DNA of 64,000 nucleotides from Limnohabitans sp. Hippo3 (lineage in GTDB: Bacteria; Pseudomonadota; Gammaproteobacteria; Burkholderiales; Burkholderiaceae_C). The position numbers and the translations under genes are program-made. Of this stretch, positions 37,051-47,225 are shown one piece after another. Below the pieces are notes generated by a model that searched no databases, had not been told where the DNA came from, and saw only the letters and a program-made list of their open reading frames with translations. The DNA lies in the NCBI RefSeq assembly GCF_003063665.1, contig NZ_NESF01000011.1:50626-114625 (forward strand). Direction: 5' to 3'. Position 1 is the stretch's first letter. Each line of letters starts with the position of its first letter.

Positions 37051-37121
37051 TGTAGGTCGGACCTTCAGGTCCGACATCAGGTCTTTGGGCGCACTTGTCG
37101 GAGCTGAAGCTCCGACCTACA
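37051..37121. repeat. Inverted repeat between urtD and urtE
   Basis: TGTAGGTCGGACCTTCAGGT at 37051 and, inverted, GAAGCTCCGACCTACA ending at 37121 form two nested hairpins facing each other. This lies inside the urt operon and belongs to a different family from the GTCAC units elsewhere. Confidence 0.65.
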
Positions 37122-37135
37122 AAAACCTCGACGCA

Positions 37136-38011
37136 TCAACGCCCCAGATAAACCTCGATCACCCGCTCATCGGCCTGCACCTGATCGAGCGTGCCTTGGG
37201 CCAGCACCGAGCCGTCGCACAGCACGGTCACCGTGCCGCCCAGGGTGCGGATGAAGCTCATGTCGTGCTCCACCACCATCAGCGAGTGCTTGCCCTTGAG
37301 GCTGAGGAACAGCTCAGCTGTGCGCTCGGTTTCGTGGTCTGTCATGCCCGCCACGGGCTCGTCCAGCAAGAGTAGCTTGGGGTCTTGCATGAGCAGCATG
37401 CCGATCTCCAGCCACTGCTTTTGGCCATGGCTGAGCACACCGGCCAGGGCGCTGACGCTGCCAGCCAAGTGGATGGTGTGCAGCACTTCGGCCAAACGGT
37501 CGCTCTGGGTCGAATCGAGCTTGAAGAACATAGAGGCTTTGACGCCCTTGTTCGTCTTCAGGGCCAGTTCCAGGTTTTCAAACACCGTGAGGTGCTCGAA
37601 CACCGTGGGCTTTTGGAACTTCCGGCCGATGCCCAACTGCGCGATCTCGGGTTCGTTGTGGCGCAGCAAGTCAATGGTGCTGCCAAAAAACACGGTGCCT
37701 TCGTCGGGCCGGGTCTTGCCTGTGATGATGTCCATCATCGTGGTCTTACCCGCGCCGTTGGGGCCGATGATGCAGCGCAGCTCGCCCGGTGCAATATCGA
37801 GCGACAACTTGTTGATGGCCTTGAAGCCGTCAAAGCTCACGCTCACGTCTTCCAGATACAGGATGCGGCCATGGCTCACATCCACTTCATGGCGATCGTG
37901 CAGCACACGGCCGTAACCCGCATCGCGCCCACCCGATTCGGTCGACTCGCTCAGGTATTGGGCATGTTGTGCCACGCGCTGGGCGCCTTGCTGGAGCAGA
38001 TCGGGCGTCAT
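37136..38011 (-). CDS. urtD: Urea ABC transporter ATP-binding subunit UrtD
   Basis: A 291-aa LivG-type ATPase. A 45-residue polar N-terminal extension precedes the core ABC domain (LYLEDVSVSFDGFKAINKLS). Walker A is GPNGAGKTTMMD, the signature LSHGQKQWLEIGMLLMQDP and Walker B LLLLDEPVAGMTD. The signature LSHGQ in place of LSGGQ and the SFDGFKAIN start are usual for UrtD. The ATG at 38011 overlaps the urtC stop as ATGA. That stop lies within the repeat-extended tail of urtC, so the coupling postdates the repeat. Confidence 0.93.
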   Translation of the reverse strand: MTPDLLQQGAQRVAQHAQYLSESTESGGRDAGYGRVLHDRHEVDVSHGRILYLEDVSVSFDGFKAINKLSLDIAPGELRCIIGPNGAGKTTMMDIITGKTRPDEGTVFFGSTIDLLRHNEPEIAQLGIGRKFQKPTVFEHLTVFENLELALKTNKGVKASMFFKLDSTQSDRLAEVLHTIHLAGSVSALAGVLSHGQKQWLEIGMLLMQDPKLLLLDEPVAGMTDHETERTAELFLSLKGKHSLMVVEHDMSFIRTLGGTVTVLCDGSVLAQGTLDQVQADERVIEVYLGR

Positions 38012-39228
38012 GCGGCACCGCCTTTCTGATCGGTAGAGGGCTGAGGGTCTGTCATCCCCGGCTTGACAGGGGATACGGGGTCTGGATTCCCGCCTTCGCG
38101 GGAATGACGGAAATATTTGAGCCAGCCTTGGCGTGTGCGCAGCAGACCAATCACCCCGTTGGGTAAATACAAGGTGACCACAATGAACAGCGCCCCCAAA
38201 AAGTACAACCAGAACTCAGGCGCCGTCACCGTGAGCCAGCTCTTGGCCCCGTTGACCAAAAACGCACCGACGATCGGGCCGATCAGCGTGCCACGCCCGC
38301 CCACAGCCGCCCACACCGCCATCTCGATCGAATTGGCTGCGCTCATTTCGCCGGGGTTGATGATGCCCACCTGCGGCACATACAAAGCGCCTGCAATGCC
38401 ACACATCACGGCCGAGATGACCCAGATGCTGAGTTTGTAGGGCAGTGGCGAGTAGCCCGAGAACATGACGCGCGTTTCGGCATCACGGATCGCCATCAAC
38501 ACGCGGCCATACTTGCTGCTCACCAACCAGCGCGAGAACAAGAAAAAGCCCAGAAGCGTCAAACCAGTCAACACAAACAGCACCATGCGCATGCCCGGTG
38601 TGGCGATCGGCAAATCCAGAATCCGTTTGAAATCGGTGAAGCCGTTGTTGCCACCAAAGCCCGTCTCGTTGCGGAAGAACAAGAGCATGGCCGCATAGGT
38701 CATGGCCTGGGTGATGATGGAAAAGTACACGCCTTTGATGCGCGATCGGAACGCGAAGTAGCCAAACACGAAGGCAATGAATCCCGGCACCAGCACCACC
38801 AGGAGCAGCGTGGCCACAAAGCTGTCCGACAGCGTCCAGTGCCAAGGCAGCTCCTTCCAGTCAAGGAAGACCATGAAGTCGGGCAGATGGCTTTTGTAGT
38901 TGCCGTCCTGCCCGATCTGGCGCATCAGGTACATGCCCATGACATAGCCGCCCAGCGCGAAAAACAGGCCATGGCCCAGCGACAGGATGCCGGTGTAACC
39001 CCAGATCAGGTCCATGGCCAGGGCGCAGATGGCGTAACACATGATCTTGCCGATCAGGGACACCGCAAAGTCGCTCAGGTGCAAGGGGTTGCCCACTGGC
39101 ACCCACAGGTTGAGCAAGGGCGCCAAAAAGCCCACGGCGATCAGCGCCAGCAAGAATGCAGTCCAGGCTTTGCGCCCGAGTAAAGGCGCGTGAGCGGGCA
39201 ATTGAAATTGTTTCGTGTTCATGTTCAT
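38008..39228 (-). CDS. urtC: Urea ABC transporter permease UrtC with repeat-encoded C-terminal tail
   Basis: A LivM-type inner-membrane permease of about 406 aa. The start is between GTG 39240, ATG 39228 and ATG 39222; AGGGG lies just before 39228. Ten or so helices run from residue ~25 to ~370. The conserved loop GVYFSIITQAMTYAAMLLFF and RDAETRVMFSGYSPLPYKLS are typical. The normal end is near GVIGLLRTRQGWLKYF. After it comes RHSREGGNPDPVSPVKPGMT, which is the translation of a palindromic intergenic repeat (38051-38108) that has become coding, followed by the last residues to the stop at 38008. Confidence 0.92.
   Translation of the reverse strand: MNMNTKQFQLPAHAPLLGRKAWTAFLLALIAVGFLAPLLNLWVPVGNPLHLSDFAVSLIGKIMCYAICALAMDLIWGYTGILSLGHGLFFALGGYVMGMYLMRQIGQDGNYKSHLPDFMVFLDWKELPWHWTLSDSFVATLLLVVLVPGFIAFVFGYFAFRSRIKGVYFSIITQAMTYAAMLLFFRNETGFGGNNGFTDFKRILDLPIATPGMRMVLFVLTGLTLLGFFLFSRWLVSSKYGRVLMAIRDAETRVMFSGYSPLPYKLSIWVISAVMCGIAGALYVPQVGIINPGEMSAANSIEMAVWAAVGGRGTLIGPIVGAFLVNGAKSWLTVTAPEFWLYFLGALFIVVTLYLPNGVIGLLRTRQGWLKYFRHSREGGNPDPVSPVKPGMTDPQPSTDQKGGAA
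38051..38108. repeat. Palindromic repeat inside the 3' end of urtC
   Basis: GTCATCCCCGGCTTGACAGG and, further on, GGATTCCCGCCTTCGCGGGA then ATGAC. It matches the GTCATCCCCGCGAATGCGG-type units at 40895-41027. Its minus-strand reading gives the RHSREGGNP peptide. Confidence 0.8.
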
Positions 39229-39236
39229 GCCCCTGT

Positions 39237-40820
39237 TCACGCTTCGGCGCTGCGACCCTTCATCGCGAAGATGCCTTGCGGCCGCTTCTGGATGAAGACG
39301 ATGATGAACACCAACACGGCGATCTTGGCCAGCACCGCACCGGTCCAGCCCTCCAGCAATTTGTTGGCCAGGCCCAGGCCCAATGCGGCGTACACAGTGC
39401 CCGCCAGCTGGCCCACACCGCCCAGCACCACCACCATGAACGAGTCCACGATGTAGCTTTGCCCCAGATCAGGCCCCACATTGCCCACCTGGCTGAGCGC
39501 GCAACCGGCCAGCCCCGCAATGCCCGAGCCCAACGCAAACGCATAGGTGTCGATACGGGCAGTGTTGACGCCCATGCACGAAGCCATGGGGCGGTTTTGC
39601 GTCACGCCACGCACAAACAAACCCAAGCGTGTTTTGCCAATCAGCAGCGCCATGCCGATCAGCACCGCTGCGGCAAACACAATGATGAGCATGCGGTTCC
39701 AGGGCAATTGCAAATTGGGCAGCAGCTGCAGCGAGCCGCTCATCCACGAGGGGTTTTCCACACCCACGTTTTGTGCGCCAAACAGGCTGCGCACACCTTG
39801 CATCAGCACCAGGCTGATGCCCCAGGTGGCCAACAGGGTTTCCAGCGGGCGGCCATACAAATGTTTCAACACGGTGCGCTCCATCACCGCACCCACCAAG
39901 GCCGAGGTGATAAAAGACACCGGAATCGCCACCAGCAGATAAGCGTCAAATACGCCCGGCAGATGATCGCGAAACAAGGCTTGCACCACATAGGTGGCAT
40001 AAGCGCCAATCATCATCAGCTCACCATGGGCCATGTTGATCACGCCCATCAGACCGTAAGTGATGGCCAGGCCGAGCGCCACCAACAACAAAATCGAACC
40101 CAGGCTGGCCCCGGTGAACAAGGTGCCCAGTCGCTCGCCCCAGCGCAGGCTGTCCTGAACAGCGGCCAGGGATGTTTGGATTTGTTTTTTGACCGAAGGC
40201 TCTTGTTCGTTGGCGAGTTGCTGGTTCAGCAAAAGCAATATTTCAGGTTGCTGGCTGTCGGCCAATTCACGCGCAGCGAGCAAACGGTCATTGGCTGCCT
40301 CACTGCCCAGCATGGCGGCAGCACGGGCCTGACGGACTAGCCTTTGCACCGTGGCGTCTTTTTCTGAGGCCAAGGCCTTATCAAGCAAAGGCCTGCGGCT
40401 GGCGTCGGGCTCTTTGAGCAGCGACAGGGCCGCTTGTCTGCGCACTTTCACATCCGGGCTGAACAACTTCAGGGCCGCCAGGGCCGTGTCAATCTCGCCA
40501 CGCAGGCGGTTGTTCAACATCACATCTTCCGCATCGGCGGGCACGGTCAACGCTTGTCCGGTCACCGGGTCCTGGCCTTGGCCATCGCGCACCACCAGCA
40601 CCTGGCCGTTGGCGATTTTGACCACATCATCGGTCAGCGCCTGCAGATAGGCGGCGGTTTTTTCATCCCCTTGACTCACGGCCTGGGCCAGCGCCTCGAC
40701 GCGCGCATCGCTTTCCCCCACCGCAATGCCTCTGGCTTCGTCCATCGTCAGGGCTTGCGCGGCTGAGAAGCTGTACAGCGCACCCAAGATCAACGCGCCT
40801 TTCACCATCCATTTTTTCAT
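39237..40820 (-). CDS. urtB: Urea ABC transporter permease UrtB
   Basis: A 527-aa permease. As is usual for UrtB, it has a signal-like N-terminus (GALILGALYSFSAAQAL), then a ~200-residue soluble helical region (about 25-230, HEAT-like pattern around RRQAALSLLKEPDASRRPLL) and finally a LivH-type membrane domain (~235-520) with GLMGVINMAHGELMMIGAYA and RPLETLLATWGISLVLMQG. The stop overlaps the urtC GTG codon. Upstream of it, 217 bp with several palindromic repeats separate it from urtA, which could lower its expression relative to the receptor. Confidence 0.93.
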   Translation of the reverse strand: MKKWMVKGALILGALYSFSAAQALTMDEARGIAVGESDARVEALAQAVSQGDEKTAAYLQALTDDVVKIANGQVLVVRDGQGQDPVTGQALTVPADAEDVMLNNRLRGEIDTALAALKLFSPDVKVRRQAALSLLKEPDASRRPLLDKALASEKDATVQRLVRQARAAAMLGSEAANDRLLAARELADSQQPEILLLLNQQLANEQEPSVKKQIQTSLAAVQDSLRWGERLGTLFTGASLGSILLLVALGLAITYGLMGVINMAHGELMMIGAYATYVVQALFRDHLPGVFDAYLLVAIPVSFITSALVGAVMERTVLKHLYGRPLETLLATWGISLVLMQGVRSLFGAQNVGVENPSWMSGSLQLLPNLQLPWNRMLIIVFAAAVLIGMALLIGKTRLGLFVRGVTQNRPMASCMGVNTARIDTYAFALGSGIAGLAGCALSQVGNVGPDLGQSYIVDSFMVVVLGGVGQLAGTVYAALGLGLANKLLEGWTGAVLAKIAVLVFIIVFIQKRPQGIFAMKGRSAEA

Positions 40821-40894
40821 CTTGCTCTTTTCTGGGATTCACACGGCTTTGGCCGCAGGTCACTGGCTTCAGCCCCTGCAAGCACCTTCGAACG

Positions 40895-41027
40895 TGAGAT
40901 GGATTCCCGCCTGCGCGAGAATGACGGTTTTTATCCGTCGCATGCATGACAAGCTTGGTGTCATCCCCGCGAATGCGGGGATCCATCTCATTGACCGACA
41001 TACATTCCCACCTGCACGGGAATGACA
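40895..41027. repeat. Palindromic repeats between urtA and urtB
   Basis: Units such as GATGGATTCCCGCCTGCGCG (40898), GTCATCCCCGCGAATGCGGG (40960) and CATTCCCACCTGCACGGGAA (41003) lie in a row in alternating orientation. They occupy most of the 217-bp urtA-urtB gap. Strong stems here often stabilise the upstream receptor mRNA, which would favour UrtA. Confidence 0.75.
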
Positions 41028-41037
41028 TGCGGACCCG

Positions 41038-42318
41038 TTACTTCTTAACAGGCTCGTCAGGCTTCTTGTCGTTGCCTTCGATGAAGGGGCTCCATGGCTT
41101 GGCCTTGACGGGACCGGGTGTTTTCCACACCACGTTGAACTGGCCGTCGGCCTTGATCTCGCCGATGAACACCGACTTGTGCAGATGGTGGTTTTTCTCG
41201 TCCATCTTGCTGGTGATGCCGCTCGGTGCCTTGAAGGTCTGACCGGCCATGGCCGCGATCACTTTGTCGGTGTCAGTGGACTTGGCTTTCTCCACCGCCT
41301 GCTTCCACATGTTGATGCCGATGTAGGTCGCTTCCATCGGGTCATTGGTGAGCGGCTTGTCTTTGTGACCGGCGATGTTTTTGGCCTTGGCATAGGCCGC
41401 CCACTTTTTGGTGAACTCGTCGTTGGCCGGGTTCTTGATGCTCATGAAGTAGTTCCAGGCGGCCAGGTGGCCGACCAGCGGCTTGGTGTCCACACCGCGC
41501 AACTCTTCTTCACCCACCGAGAAAGCCACCACAGGCACGTCTTTGGCTTTCAGACCTGCGTTGCCCAGTTCCTTGTAGAAAGGCACGTTGGAGTCACCGT
41601 TGATGGTGGACACCACGGCGGTCTTGCCACCGGCACTGAACTTCTTGATGTCAGCCACGATGGTCTGGTAATCGCTGTGACCGAACGGGGTGTACTTCTC
41701 GTCGATGTCCTTGTCGGCCACGCCCTTGCTTTTCAGGTAAGCGCGCAAGATTTTGTTGGTGGTGCGGGGGTACACATAGTCGGTGCCCAGCAAGACCCAG
41801 CGTTTGGCCGAGCCGCCGTCTTTGCTCATGAGGTAATCCACTGCAGGAATGGCCTGCTGGTTGGGGGCAGCGCCGGTGTAGAACACGTTCTTGGACAGCT
41901 CCTCACCTTCGTACTGCACGGGGTAGAACAGCAAGCCGTTCATTTCTTCGACTACCGGCAACACTGATTTGCGCGACACCGAAGTCCAGCAACCGAAGAT
42001 CACCGAGACCTTGTCCTGGCCGAGCAGCTGTTTGGTTTTTTCAGCAAACAAAGGCCAGTTGGATGCTGGGTCCACGATCACGGGTTCGAGCTTCTTGCCG
42101 AGCACACCGCCCTTGGCGTTGATCTCGTCGATGGCCATGAGCACCGTGTCTTTGAGCACCGTCTCGGAAATCGCCATGGTGCCCGACAAGCTGTGCAGCA
42201 CGCCGACTTTGATGGTGTTGCCCGCTTGCGCTTGGGCTGGGTTTGCCAAGCTCAGGCTGCCAGCCACGAGGGCAGCTGCGGTCGCGAGGGCTTTGAGGTG
42301 GCCACGGCGGTTCATCAT
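41038..42318 (-). CDS. urtA: Urea ABC transporter substrate-binding protein UrtA
   Basis: A 426-aa periplasmic receptor for urea (Leu/Ile/Val-binding-protein-like fold). Signal peptide to about residue 31 ([20 protein letters not shown]). Typical UrtA segments are [67 protein letters not shown] and [11 protein letters not shown]. Start at 42318, or the second Met at 42315. First gene of the minus-strand urtABCDE operon, with a consensus sigma-54 promoter at 42386-42401. Confidence 0.96.
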   Translation of the reverse strand: MMNRRGHLKALATAAALVAGSLSLANPAQAQAGNTIKVGVLHSLSGTMAISETVLKDTVLMAIDEINAKGGVLGKKLEPVIVDPASNWPLFAEKTKQLLGQDKVSVIFGCWTSVSRKSVLPVVEEMNGLLFYPVQYEGEELSKNVFYTGAAPNQQAIPAVDYLMSKDGGSAKRWVLLGTDYVYPRTTNKILRAYLKSKGVADKDIDEKYTPFGHSDYQTIVADIKKFSAGGKTAVVSTINGDSNVPFYKELGNAGLKAKDVPVVAFSVGEEELRGVDTKPLVGHLAAWNYFMSIKNPANDEFTKKWAAYAKAKNIAGHKDKPLTNDPMEATYIGINMWKQAVEKAKSTDTDKVIAAMAGQTFKAPSGITSKMDEKNHHLHKSVFIGEIKADGQFNVVWKTPGPVKAKPWSPFIEGNDKKPDEPVKK

Positions 42319-42385
42319 GAGATCACTCCAATCAGGAAAGTAGGTTGTTCAAACAGACGCAGGATTGCTGCGCTGCAACACCACT

Positions 42386-42401
42386 TGCAATCACCGTGCC
42401 A
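42386..42401 (-). promoter_or_regulatory. Sigma-54 promoter of urtA
   Basis: On the minus strand the sequence is TGGCACGGTGATTGCA, an exact match to TGGCACG-N4-TTGCA. The GG and GC doublets are 10 bp apart. Predicted start of transcription is near 42375, about 57 nt before the urtA ATG. Confidence 0.82.
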
Positions 42402-42417
42402 GCCTTTTGATCCCATG

Positions 42418-42434
42418 GCGCACCACAAGTGCGC
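42418..42434. promoter_or_regulatory. Possible NtrC-type site between the divergent sigma-54 promoters
   Basis: GCGCACCACAAGTGCGC is a 6-5-6 inverted repeat of 17 bp located between the two promoters. Its overall length resembles NtrC boxes, but the bases are not a clean match to TGCACC-N5-GGTGCA. Confidence 0.35.
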
Positions 42435-42484
42435 AGGCTTGCGCATGGCTGCGCAGAGTCGCCTATACAAACCGCGCGCAAGGC

Positions 42485-42500
42485 AGGCACGTTATTTGCA
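42485..42500 (+). promoter_or_regulatory. Sigma-54 promoter of the ure operon
   Basis: AGGCACGTTATTTGCA matches TGGCACG-N4-TTGCA except for the first base. GG (42486-42487) and GC (42498-42499) are 10 bp apart. Predicted start near 42511, about 33 nt before the ureA ATG. Confidence 0.78.
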
Positions 42501-42543
42501 CCGCTTTGGGCATCTGCACCATCGAGCGAATTCACGCACCAAT

Positions 42544-42846
42544 ATGGAACTCACACCCCGCGAAAAAGACAAGCTGCTGATCTTCACAGCCGGCCTTCTG
42601 GCCGAGCGCCGCAAGGCCCGAGGCCTGAAGCTGAACTACCCCGAAGCCATTGCCCTCATCAGCGCGACCGTGATGGAAGGCGCACGCGACGGCAAGACTG
42701 TGGCCCAACTCATGAGTGAGGGCCGCACCGTTTTGACGCGAGCCGATGTGATGGACGGGATTGCCGAAATGATCCCGGACATCCAGGTCGAAGCCACATT
42801 TCCCGACGGCACCAAATTGGTGACCGTGCACCAACCTATCGTCTGA
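42544..42846 (+). CDS. ureA: Urease gamma subunit UreA
   Basis: Smallest structural subunit of urease, 100 aa. The ATG at 42544 begins [20 protein letters not shown], the invariant start of UreA. Further conserved parts are [35 protein letters not shown] and the C-terminal [13 protein letters not shown] ending ([10 protein letters not shown]). An upstream in-frame extension to 42193 is noise across the promoter. It heads ureA-(small gene)-ureB-ureC-ureE-ureF-ureG. Confidence 0.96.
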   Translation: MELTPREKDKLLIFTAGLLAERRKARGLKLNYPEAIALISATVMEGARDGKTVAQLMSEGRTVLTRADVMDGIAEMIPDIQVEATFPDGTKLVTVHQPIV

Positions 42847-42864
42847 ACACATCAAGGCTTACCC

Positions 42865-43032
42865 ATGAAAAAAATCTCACTGACTCTTTCTCTGGCCCTC
42901 AGCCATCTGGGGCAAACCGCATTTGCCCATGATGGACACGGCCTGGGCAGCACGCATTGGCATGCGACCGATGCGCTCGGCTTTGTGGTCGCAGCCGCCG
43001 TTGTGCTCGCGTTCTACTTCGGTAAAAAGTGA
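42865..43032 (+). CDS. Small His-rich single-span membrane protein between ureA and ureB
   Basis: A 55-aa ORF, ATG 42865 to TGA 43032. Residues 1-21 look like a Sec signal ([20 protein letters not shown], Ala-X-Ala end). The next stretch has histidines at 22, 25, 31 and 33 ([12 protein letters not shown]). Residues 38-52 are a hydrophobic helix, ending in GKK. It lies 18 bp after ureA and 7 bp before ureB, so it is co-transcribed. The signal-His-TM layout suggests a periplasm-facing metal-binding peptide; the first residues faintly recall the N-termini of UreJ/HupE nickel permeases (AHDGHG). Nickel binding is inference. No known function is recognised. Confidence 0.7.
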   Translation: MKKISLTLSLALSHLGQTAFAHDGHGLGSTHWHATDALGFVVAAAVVLAFYFGKK

Positions 43033-43039
43033 GTCCCAC

Positions 43040-43366
43040 ATGACCCCCGGAGAACTTTTGATTGACCCCGGCCAGCATGCGCTGAACGTGGGCCGCCGCA
43101 CCTGCACCCTGGTGGTGCAAAACGCCAGTGACCGCCCCATCCAGGTGGGCTCGCACTACCACTTTGCCGAGACCAACGCCGGTCTGCGCTTTGACCGGGC
43201 CACCGCGCACGGCATGCGGCTGAACATCGCCTCAGGCACCGCCGTGCGCTTCGAACCCGGCCAGCAACGCACGGTGGAACTGGTCGACTACGCGGGCGAT
43301 CGCGTGGTGTATGGCTTTAGGGGTCTGACCCAAGGCCCGCTCGACAACGCCAAGAAAGCAGACTGA
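43040..43366 (+). CDS. ureB: Urease beta subunit UreB
   Basis: Structural subunit of 108 aa, starting at the ATG at 43040 ([20 protein letters not shown]). Conserved segments are [38 protein letters not shown] and GGxRxVxGFRG-like [12 protein letters not shown]. An in-frame extension to 42923 overlaps the small upstream gene and is rejected. The ureC ATG follows one base after its stop. Confidence 0.96.
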   Translation: MTPGELLIDPGQHALNVGRRTCTLVVQNASDRPIQVGSHYHFAETNAGLRFDRATAHGMRLNIASGTAVRFEPGQQRTVELVDYAGDRVVYGFRGLTQGPLDNAKKAD

Positions 43367-43367
43367 C

Positions 43368-45695
<2,328 letters not shown>

Positions 45696-45706
<11 letters not shown>

Positions 45707-46385
45707 CACCGCGCCTTCGGGTTTGTTGCAACTGATCTGGCTCGCATCACCTGCTTTGCCGATCGGCGGCTTTTCGTACTCCGAAGGCCTGGAGGCCGCC
45801 ATCGAACAAGGCCTGGTGCACGACGAAGTCAGCGCCACCGACTGGGTGGTGGACCAGCTGCACCTGACGCAGTCGCGCGGCGACATGGCGGTGCTAGCAC
45901 AAGCCATCCCCGCTTGGCAGCAGCACGACACGGCCCGCTTGCAAACCTTGAACAACTGGGTCATGGCCACCCGCGAAACCGCCGAGATGCGCCTGCAAAC
46001 CGAACAGATGGGCAGATCATTGCTCGACTGGCTGCGCAACCTGCAGCAAGCCAGCGAAGCACAACTGAGCTGCTGCGCCCAACTGCCACCCACCTACCCG
46101 CTGGCCATGGCGCTGGCTTTGTCACTGGCCCAGGCTTCACCAGACCAAGCTTTGCAAGCCTGTGCTTTTGGCTGGGCCGAAAACATGACCCAAGCCGCCC
46201 TCAAGGCCGTGCCGCTGGGCCAAAGCGCAGGCCAACGCATGTTGGCCCGACTGGCCCGAGAAATTCCGTTGGCGGTGCAAACCGCTATGCAATTGAACGA
46301 TGAAGACCGCCAGGCCTTCAACCCCATGCTGGTCATCCTGTCCGCCCGCCACGAAACCCAATATTCACGCATCTTCCGATCATGA
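45696..46385 (+). CDS. ureF: Urease accessory protein UreF
   Basis: A 229-aa helical chaperone that joins UreD and UreG on apo-urease. Diagnostic start [20 protein letters not shown] follows a short leader; further segments are [20 protein letters not shown] and [20 protein letters not shown]. The ATG at 45696 is preferred (45672 also possible); the longer in-frame reading from 45510 translates the ureE microsatellite as Met-Gly repeats and is spurious. It overlaps ureE by 11 bp and ureG by 4 bp (ATGA-type). Confidence 0.94.
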
Positions 46386-47053
46386 ACAGCACATCCTCTT
46401 CTGCACTCCACCACATCCCCAAGCGCACCAAAAAACTGCCGCCCCTGCGCGTGGGCATTGGCGGGCCGGTCGGCTCCGGCAAAACCACACTGCTCGAGAT
46501 GCTGTGCAAAAACATGCGTGAACGCTGGGACCTGATCGCCATCACCAACGACATCTACACCAAGGAAGACCAGCGCCTGCTCACCGTCAGCGGCGCCCTG
46601 CCTGCGGAGCGCATCATGGGCGTAGAAACCGGCGGCTGCCCGCACACCGCCATCCGCGAAGACGCGTCGATCAACCTCGAAGCGATTGACCGCATGCTCG
46701 AAAAATTTCCGAACGCCGACGTGGTCTTCATCGAAAGCGGCGGCGACAACCTGGCCGCCACCTTCAGCCCCGAGCTGAGTGACCTCACGATCTACGTGAT
46801 CGATGTGGCTGCGGGCGAAAAGATCCCTCGCAAAGGCGGCCCAGGCATCACCAAAAGCGATTTGTTCGTGATCAACAAAACCGACCTGGCCCCGCATGTG
46901 GGGGCCGACCTGCAAGTGATGCGCGATGACACCCAGCGCATGCGCCCCAACTCCGAAACCCGCCCCTGGGTCATGACCAACCTGAAAACCCTGGACGGAC
47001 TGGCCGAGGTGGTGGCCTTCATCGAAAAGCGCGGCATGCTGGGCCAAGCTTGA
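46382..47053 (+). CDS. ureG: Urease accessory GTPase UreG
   Basis: A 223-aa SIMIBI GTPase powering nickel insertion into urease. P-loop [13 protein letters not shown], the metal-binding CPH motif in [31 protein letters not shown] and the NKTD guanine motif in [16 protein letters not shown]. Length normal. The ATG at 46382 overlaps the ureF stop. Last gene of the ure operon; the tRNA-Ser gene starts 32 bp after its stop. Confidence 0.97.
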   Translation: MNSTSSSALHHIPKRTKKLPPLRVGIGGPVGSGKTTLLEMLCKNMRERWDLIAITNDIYTKEDQRLLTVSGALPAERIMGVETGGCPHTAIREDASINLEAIDRMLEKFPNADVVFIESGGDNLAATFSPELSDLTIYVIDVAAGEKIPRKGGPGITKSDLFVINKTDLAPHVGADLQVMRDDTQRMRPNSETRPWVMTNLKTLDGLAEVVAFIEKRGMLGQA

Positions 47054-47069
47054 AGACCTTTTAAGTCGC

Positions 47070-47075
47070 TACAAT
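47070..47075 (+). promoter_or_regulatory. -10 box of tRNA-Ser
   Basis: TACAAT ten bases before the tRNA 5' end. No convincing -35 at standard distance; the only support is position. Confidence 0.35.
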
Positions 47076-47084
47076 TCACCCCAA

Positions 47085-47172
47085 GGAAGCGTGGCAGAGT
47101 GGTCGATTGCACCGGTCTTGAAAACCGGCGACTCGAAAGGGTCCGTGAGTTCGAATCTCACCGCTTCCGCCA
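47085..47172 (+). tRNA. tRNA-Ser (UGA)
   Basis: An 88-nt class II tRNA. The acceptor arms GGAAGCG and CGCTTCC pair fully. The anticodon loop reads CTTGAAAA (anticodon TGA). There is a long variable arm (CGACTCGAAAGGGTCCGTGAG region), the T loop is TTCGAAT, and CCA is encoded (47170-47172). Confidence 0.95.
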
Positions 47173-47181
47173 AGACACAAG

Positions 47182-47211
47182 GCAAAACGCCCCTCTTCAG
47201 GGGCGTTTTGC
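47182..47211 (+). terminator. Terminator after tRNA-Ser
   Basis: A 13-bp perfect stem GCAAAACGCCCCT / AGGGGCGTTTTGC with a CTTC loop; the TTTT is within the stem. It also lies downstream of the convergent oxidoreductase gene and can serve both strands. Confidence 0.75.
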
Positions 47212-47225
47212 ATGGGGCAAGCCCT

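Noticed and set aside
40100..40820. The 200-residue soluble N-terminal region of UrtB as a novel fusion
   Set aside because: It is a normal feature of proteobacterial UrtB proteins.
42193..42543. Extended UreA start at 42193
   Set aside because: It would cover both sigma-54 promoters and overlap urtA; the conserved UreA start is at 42544.
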